From Leucobacter sp. PH1c (GTDB taxonomy: Bacteria; Actinomycetota; Actinomycetes; Actinomycetales; Microbacteriaceae), in the NCBI RefSeq assembly GCF_000633415.1, contig NZ_AYMV01000012.1, positions 1 through 60,763 of the forward strand: DNA of 60,763 nucleotides, written 5' to 3'. The stretch's first letter is position 1, and each line of letters begins with the position of its first letter. Of the stretch, positions 56,252-60,763 are shown one piece after another. A program made the position numbers and the translations under genes. The notes under the pieces were generated by a model. The model was not told the DNA's origin. It saw nothing but the letters and a program-made list of their open reading frames with translations, and did not search any database.

Positions 56252-58960
56252 TTGTCAATTCGCAAGACACTGGCGGCTGCGCTCGGCGCGCTCGTCGTGG
56301 CCAGCGGGATCACCCTCCCGGCCACGACGGCGCAGGCCACGACCCAGCCCACGACGCCCCGCGCTGCGGCGGCAGTATGCATGCCCACGAGTGGTGTGGG
56401 CGCGGTCTCCCCGGCGACGCCGCACAAGCCGCTTCCCGTCGACGACGGCATTTCCGTCTACGTCGGCGGCAACTTCACCCGCAAGGCCGGTGCCGAGCTC
56501 GAGGGCCGCCTCGCAGTTCGCGGCAACGCCGACTTCGGATCGGGGCTCTACAACCTCGGCACCGTCGGGGCCGGATCGGGCCTGATCCCCACGGTGGGCA
56601 GCGACATCGTGACCGTGGGCGGCAACGTGACCATCACGGGGCCCAAGCTCGACATCAAGTCGACCACGGCCGCGGGCGCGGTGGCTCCCGGGAACCTGGT
56701 CGCGGGCGGCACCATCGTCGACCCGAAGTTCATCGAGGAGCAGCACCCCGAGTCGAAGGTCATCTCGGGCGTCGGTGCCCGAAAGGCGCTCGGCGACGCG
56801 GTGAGTGGCTGGGCGGACAACGACTTCGCGTGGCTGAAGGAGCTCGCGCAGCGCAACGCGCAGGGCACTCCCGGCGTCGCGACGATCGAGTCCTGGGGCA
56901 CGCTGACGCTCAGCGGCACCGCGGGCAAGACGCGCCACCATTTCACCATCCCCGCGTCGCAGCTTGTCGCGGGGAAGTCGCTCGCGCTGAACCTCGAGAA
57001 CATCGCCGAGACGGACATCGTCGTGGTCGAGGTCACGGGCGGCCCGAGCGCGACGCTCCCGCTGAACACCGTGATGGTGAACAACGCTCCGCTCGACACC
57101 GGTTCGAAGTCGTTCGGCCAGCGCGCGAGCCGGATGCTCTGGACCTTCCCGGACGCGAGCAACGTCAACATCGAGGGCACCGCGCAGGTCCCCGGCTCGG
57201 TGATCGTTCCCTCGGCGGGATCGAAGACCCGCGTCGCGGTGGCCGGCACGAACGGCCGCTACTGGGTTGCGGGCGATCTGACGCAGGACTACGGCGGCAG
57301 CGAGTTCCACAACTTCCCCTTCATCGGTGACCCCGACATCACCTGCGAGCCGCCGGCGGCGCCCGAGGTGAAGGTCGCCCCGGTCGCCCCGACCGTGACG
57401 CAGGCCGTGTGCGATGCCGCAACGGGCCGAGTGACCGCGCCCCTCCTCGCGCTCGCCGAGACCGCGGGCATCTCGTACCGCATCGTCGGTGAGGTTGCCG
57501 CGGGCAAGACCGTGAAGGTTGTCGCGACTGCCACCGGGAAGGCAGCGCTCGAAGCCGCTTCGGGGTGGACCCTGGCTGAGGATGGCACGGCGTCGATGCA
57601 GGTCGTCCTGGAGGACGTGCCGTGTGAGAAGCCGCTGACTCCGGTTGCTCCGGTTGCGCCCGTGGTGACGCAGGCCGTGTGCGACGTGGAGACCGGTGAG
57701 ACGTCGGCTCCGCTCGTGACCGTTGCGGAGACCGAGGGTGTGAGCTACGAGGTGATCGGTGAGGTTGCCGCGGGCAAGACCGTGACGGTCGTGGCGACTG
57801 CTGCCGAGGGTGCGAAGCTGACCGCGGCCGAGGGGTGGACCCTGGCTGAGGATGGTACGGCGTCGTTCGTAGTGAAGCTTGCTGAGGTCGAGTGTGAGAA
57901 GCCGCTGACTCCGGTTGCCCCGGTTGCGCCCGTGGTGACGCAGGCCGTGTGCGATGTGGATTCGGGCATCGCGTCTGATCCGAGCATCGAGCTCGCCACC
58001 ACCGAGGGCGTGGAGTATCGCGTCAACGGTGCGGTGCGCGCTGGGAACACGGTCACGATCGTCGCGACCCCTGCGGCCGGCGTGAAGCTGACCGCGGCTG
58101 AGGGCTGGACCCTGGCCGAGGACGGCACGGCGTCGATGCAGGTCGTCCTTGAGGACGTGCCGTGCGAGACCCCGCTCGTCGCCGTTGCTCCGATCGCTCC
58201 CGCGGTCACGCAGGCCGTGTGCGACATCGCAACCGGTGAGACCTCGGCTCCGCTCGTGACCGTTGCGGAGACCGAGGGCGTGAGCTACGAGGTGATCGGT
58301 GAGGTTGCCGCGGGCAAGACCGTGACGGTCGTGGCGACTCCCGCCGCGGGGATGACGCTTGCCGAGGCGGAGGGCTGGGAGCTCAACGCCAACGGCACCG
58401 CGTCGTTCGTGGTGACGCTCGCCGAGATCGAGTGCGAGCAGCCGGTCGCGCCGGTGGCTCCCGTCGCTCCCGTGGTGACGCAGGCGGTGTGCGACGTGGA
58501 GACCGGCAGCCTCACGGCTCCGCTCGTGACCGTTGCGGAGACCGAGGGTGTGAGCCACGAGGTGATCGGTGAGGTTGCCGCGGGCAAGACCGTGACGGTC
58601 GTGGCGACTCCCGCCGCGGGGATGACGCTTGCCGAGGCGGAGGGCTGGGAGCTCAACGCCAACGGCACCGCGTCGTTCGTGGTGACGCTCGCCGAGATCG
58701 AGTGCCTCCCGGTCGGTCCCGGACCCGAGCCGAAGCCCGAGCCGGAGCCCAAGCCGGAGCCGAAGCCGGAGCCCGAGCCCAAGCCCGAGCCGAAGCCCGA
58801 GCAGTCCCAGCCGGGACAGCCCCAGCCTGAGCAGCCTGCGGGCGGGCTCGCGGTGACCGGTGGCGTCGAGCAGGCGCCGCTCTGGGCCGCCGGCCTTACG
58901 CTCCTGATCGTCGGCGGCCTGCTGGTCGCGCGCCGACGCCAGGGTACGAACCAGGGCTAA
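56252..58960 (+). CDS. Choice-of-anchor A surface protein with five 90-aa repeats and LAVTG anchor
   Basis: A 902-aa wall protein. Signal peptide about 1-38; choice-of-anchor A domain about 45-365 (VYVGGNFTRKAGAELEGRLA, VRGNADFGSGLYNLGTVG, GRYWVAGDLTQDYGGSEFHN); five repeats of exactly 90 residues (about 375-824), each with Cys in TQAVCD and near the end in V/IxC; a wall-spanning PEPK-rich segment; LAVTG, a hydrophobic helix and RRRQ. The start is TTG with GAGGA upstream. Paired Cys could form disulfides. Likely a surface adhesin or stalk (inference); anchoring would use a sortase of the LAxTG type. Confidence 0.88.
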   Translation: MSIRKTLAAALGALVVASGITLPATTAQATTQPTTPRAAAAVCMPTSGVGAVSPATPHKPLPVDDGISVYVGGNFTRKAGAELEGRLAVRGNADFGSGLYNLGTVGAGSGLIPTVGSDIVTVGGNVTITGPKLDIKSTTAAGAVAPGNLVAGGTIVDPKFIEEQHPESKVISGVGARKALGDAVSGWADNDFAWLKELAQRNAQGTPGVATIESWGTLTLSGTAGKTRHHFTIPASQLVAGKSLALNLENIAETDIVVVEVTGGPSATLPLNTVMVNNAPLDTGSKSFGQRASRMLWTFPDASNVNIEGTAQVPGSVIVPSAGSKTRVAVAGTNGRYWVAGDLTQDYGGSEFHNFPFIGDPDITCEPPAAPEVKVAPVAPTVTQAVCDAATGRVTAPLLALAETAGISYRIVGEVAAGKTVKVVATATGKAALEAASGWTLAEDGTASMQVVLEDVPCEKPLTPVAPVAPVVTQAVCDVETGETSAPLVTVAETEGVSYEVIGEVAAGKTVTVVATAAEGAKLTAAEGWTLAEDGTASFVVKLAEVECEKPLTPVAPVAPVVTQAVCDVDSGIASDPSIELATTEGVEYRVNGAVRAGNTVTIVATPAAGVKLTAAEGWTLAEDGTASMQVVLEDVPCETPLVAVAPIAPAVTQAVCDIATGETSAPLVTVAETEGVSYEVIGEVAAGKTVTVVATPAAGMTLAEAEGWELNANGTASFVVTLAEIECEQPVAPVAPVAPVVTQAVCDVETGSLTAPLVTVAETEGVSHEVIGEVAAGKTVTVVATPAAGMTLAEAEGWELNANGTASFVVTLAEIECLPVGPGPEPKPEPEPKPEPKPEPEPKPEPKPEQSQPGQPQPEQPAGGLAVTGGVEQAPLWAAGLTLLIVGGLLVARRRQGTNQG
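57374..58723 (+). repeat. Five in-frame 270-bp tandem repeats
   Basis: Units start at 57374, 57644, 57914, 58184 and 58454, spaced exactly 270 bp with no length change. Units 4 and 5 share almost all bases over about 200 bp (from CGCTCGTGACCGTTGCGGAG to the final Cys codon), pointing to recent duplication or gene conversion; units 1 and 3 are more diverged. Confidence 0.93.
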
Positions 58961-58993
58961 TCGCGGCCCTGGCGGCAGCTCCTGCCCGCGGTG

Positions 58994-59123
58994 ACCGGCC
59001 GGTCCTCCTCCCCCGGCCGGCCGGTCCCGCGCGGCGCTCCCCAGGAGCGGCTGCGGCCCGCGCGCGAGCATGCGTGCGGGCCCGCGGGACGGGGTGCGGA
59101 TCCGGATGGGATCCGCACCCCGT
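58994..59123 (+). terminator. Two hairpins after the surface-protein gene
   Basis: First: GACCGGCCGG (58994-59003) with 59018-59027. Second: a perfect 15-bp stem ACGGGGTGCGGATCC (59089-59103) with 59109-59123, loop GGATG, followed by TTCG. The rest of 58961-59203 shows no gene. Confidence 0.7.
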
Positions 59124-59203
59124 TTCGTGCGTCCGCACTCTGCGTCGCGCGTGCGCACCACTTTCTGCGTGCGCCGCCGAGCGGAGGGTGCGAGACTGGG
59201 GGC

Positions 59204-59641
59204 ATGCGAACGCTGACACGGATCTCGACCGCGGTCGCGGCTGCGGCCCTCCTCGCGGGACTCACGGGTTGCGCAATGGCGCAGAGCGGCCGGGCCGACG
59301 AGGGCGCGGCGCGCACGAGTGAGCAGGCGGGGCAGATCGGCGGCGATATCGTAGCGCCCATCACGCTGCCGGTCGCAGAGCTCGATGGCGCGAAGGTGGA
59401 GCTCGTGGTCGGTCAGGTGCTGAACATCGATGTGCCGGTCGAGGCGGTCGCGAGTTACCGCGGCGCAGTGTCTGATCCGAGCGTCGCCGCCTTCACCGCC
59501 GGGTACCGCGATGACAGCGCCGTGTTCAATCCCGGCGTCACGGCGAAGGAAGCCGGAACGACGCGCGTGACCCTCACGAACGAGCAGAGCGGCAGCTCCC
59601 CGATCCAGATCGACATCGTTGTCTCGCCCGAGTCCAGCTGA
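59204..59641 (+). CDS. Small hypothetical lipoprotein
   Basis: A 145-aa lipoprotein: signal core VAAAALLAGLTGCAMA with the Cys at about residue 23. The mature part (about 50-145) reads as a beta sandwich (KVELVVGQVLNIDVPVEAVA, DSAVFNPGVTAKEAGTTRVT, PIQIDIVVSPE), possibly Ig-like. I do not recognise a family; chagasin-type inhibitor motifs are not present. GAGACT stands 6 nt before the ATG, so it may be leaderless, or GGGGG may act as a weak ribosome binding site. It lies alone between the surface protein and ccsB. Confidence 0.72.
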   Translation: MRTLTRISTAVAAAALLAGLTGCAMAQSGRADEGAARTSEQAGQIGGDIVAPITLPVAELDGAKVELVVGQVLNIDVPVEAVASYRGAVSDPSVAAFTAGYRDDSAVFNPGVTAKEAGTTRVTLTNEQSGSSPIQIDIVVSPESS

Positions 59642-59718
59642 GCGGTTCCCGCGATAGCACGCAGATCTGATGTAGGTTCCCAGCCATCTCGCGGCGGGCG
59701 GCGGTACGCTGGCAAATT

Positions 59719-60696
59719 GTGCTGAGCGAGCTGGAAACCTTCTCAACGATCGCCCTGTATTCGGCGATGATCGTGTACGCGATCGCGTTCGTCTTCTACG
59801 CGGTCGACCTTGCCAACCGAAGCGGCGACGCCTCGGCGAGCGCCCGTCAGAACGCGCCGTCGGTCGCGCAAAGCGCAGGCGGCGTCGCCACGCTCCAGCG
59901 CACCGCGGCCCCCGCGAAGGACGCCGAGAAGCCGCGGCGCTCGCGCGCCCTGCGGATCGGCTTCTCGCTGACCGTGCTCGGCTTCCTGCTGCACCTCGGG
60001 GCGACCGTGCTCCGAGGGATCGGCGCGGAGCGCGTGCCGTGGGCCAACATGTACGAGTTCGCGCTCACCGCGACCTGCGCGATCATGCTCATCTTCCTGC
60101 TCGTGCAGTTCTTCGTCGACCTGCGCTTCCTGGGCACGCTCGTCACGGGCATGGCGGTCCTGTTCCTCGGCATCACGAAGGTCAACTTCTACGTGTCGAT
60201 CGTTCCGCTGCAGCCCGCGCTCGACTCGTACTGGCTCGTGATCCACATCCTCGTGGCCGTGCTCGCCGTCGCGTTCCTCACGCTCTCCTTTGGGCTCTCG
60301 GTGCTGCAGCTGCTGCAGACTCGCCGCGACGCGAAGATCGCCGCGGGGGAGCAGCCCGGCATGAACTTCCTCACGAGCATCCCCGGCGCGGTGCGCCTCG
60401 AGGATCTCTCGTACCGCCTCGCGATCATCGGCTTCGTGTTCTGGACCTTCACCCTGATCGCCGGGTCGATCTGGGCTGAGGCTGCGTGGAGCCGTTACTG
60501 GGGCTGGGACACCAAGGAGGTCTGGACCTTCGTGATCTGGGTGCTCTACGCCGGCTTCATCCACGCGCGCGCCACCCGCGGCTGGCGCGGCACCCGCTCG
60601 GCCTGGCTGTCGATCATCGCCTACGCCGCGGTCATCTTCAACTTCGCGATCGTCAACGTGTTCTTTAAGGGCCTGCACGCGTACTCCGGCCTCTAA
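59719..60696 (+). CDS. ccsB: CcsB/ResC-type cytochrome c maturation protein
   Basis: A 325-aa membrane protein with about eight helices. The haem-handling WWD-type motif is WSRYWGWDTKEVWTFVIWVL (Trp-Gly-Trp-Asp, about 258-266), with conserved His in VIHILVAVLAV and GFIHARATRG. It partners ResB in system II cytochrome c maturation. The GTG at 59719 is 8 nt after TACGCT (59705-59710). It normally follows resB; here it is 16 kb away and transcribed alone. The N-terminus to residue 80 is partly polar (AKDAEKPRRSRA). Confidence 0.93.
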   Translation: MLSELETFSTIALYSAMIVYAIAFVFYAVDLANRSGDASASARQNAPSVAQSAGGVATLQRTAAPAKDAEKPRRSRALRIGFSLTVLGFLLHLGATVLRGIGAERVPWANMYEFALTATCAIMLIFLLVQFFVDLRFLGTLVTGMAVLFLGITKVNFYVSIVPLQPALDSYWLVIHILVAVLAVAFLTLSFGLSVLQLLQTRRDAKIAAGEQPGMNFLTSIPGAVRLEDLSYRLAIIGFVFWTFTLIAGSIWAEAAWSRYWGWDTKEVWTFVIWVLYAGFIHARATRGWRGTRSAWLSIIAYAAVIFNFAIVNVFFKGLHAYSGL

Positions 60697-60763
60697 GCCG
60701 GAACCGCGCGTCGCGAGCCCTGGCTCGCACCCCACGTACGCACACGGGCGGCGGGCGGACACT

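Noticed and set aside
56255-59746. A 1163-codon open frame on the minus strand opposite the surface protein
   Set aside because: It mirrors the 270-bp repeats of the real gene, is Arg/Gly/His-rich and has no recognised domain; typical antisense openness in GC-rich DNA.
1-60763. Defence system, prophage or mobile element
   Set aside because: No nuclease/methylase pair, toxin-antitoxin, integrase, transposase or terminal repeats seen. The genes are housekeeping, transport, catabolic or surface genes.
1-60763. tRNA or rRNA genes
   Set aside because: No T-loop type motif in a cloverleaf context and no rRNA-like stretch was found on reading; a covariance-model scan would settle it.

Overview
The window is about 60.8 kb of GC-rich DNA (roughly 70% G+C where I counted) with densely packed genes. 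It looks like chromosome of an actinobacterium of the family Microbacteriaceae, possibly Leucobacter or a close relative. The evidence is the actinobacterial 32-residue ribosomal protein bS22 beside an HTH gene and downstream of proC, many leaderless genes with a TANNNT box 6-7 nt before the start codon, SipW-type secretion genes, and a short archaeal-type aspartyl-tRNA synthetase. The genus is an inference. I see no tRNA or rRNA gene, CRISPR array, transposase, integrase or phage module.

Layout. 1-2.2 kb: end of a SipW-like signal peptidase gene, a wall-anchored partner (LAITG) and a PGPGW membrane protein. 2.2-5.3 kb: DUF4870 protein, a winged-helix regulator without receiver domain, upp, and tadA, with upp and tadA sharing a 17-bp gap. 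5.3-9.4 kb: an ABC importer (binding protein, two permeases, ATPase). 9.4-10.0 kb: a 620-bp non-coding block with a striking repeat structure. 10.0-15.8 kb: CDF metal transporter, proC, KtrA/KtrB potassium uptake, an ArsR-like regulator, bS22, glutaredoxin-like protein and a Dabb protein. 15.8-18.6 kb: AraC regulator, VOC protein, FAD monooxygenase. 18.8-28.2 kb: a LysR regulator and a catabolic cluster in two transcription units (Rid protein, DUF1028, M20 hydrolase, MHS transporter, aldehyde dehydrogenase; then class III aminotransferase and NCS1 permease). Both units carry the same 15-bp promoter box. 28.2-30.5 kb: SDR, XRE-cupin regulator and a thioredoxin-reductase-like flavoprotein.

30.6-33.8 kb: a second SipW locus with three probable SipW substrates and a peptidase whose C-terminus is fused to an LPVTG-anchored domain. 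33.9-35.2 kb: aspS. 35.4-39.9 kb: an amino-acid-type ABC importer, a luciferase-like monooxygenase and a GNAT/flavin-reductase fusion, which resembles a compact S-alkyl-cysteine salvage operon. 40.0-43.7 kb: phosphatase and ResA-CcdA-ResB cytochrome c maturation genes; their usual partner ccsB lies 16 kb away at 59.7 kb. 43.8-47.1 kb: purU, and a ZTP riboswitch upstream of glyA-folD (one-carbon metabolism). 47.2-59.6 kb: a lower-GC lipoprotein, DedA, a membrane GDPD, a TPM protein with PspA, an MpaB-like oxygenase, a CPA2 antiporter, and a choice-of-anchor A surface protein with five exact 270-bp repeats.

The best candidates for something not well described are the composite repeat at 9.57-9.85 kb, the split and fused SipW/anchor modules, the GNAT/flavin-reductase fusion operon, and the two-promoter LysR catabolic cluster. 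All functions are read from sequence motifs. No database search was possible.
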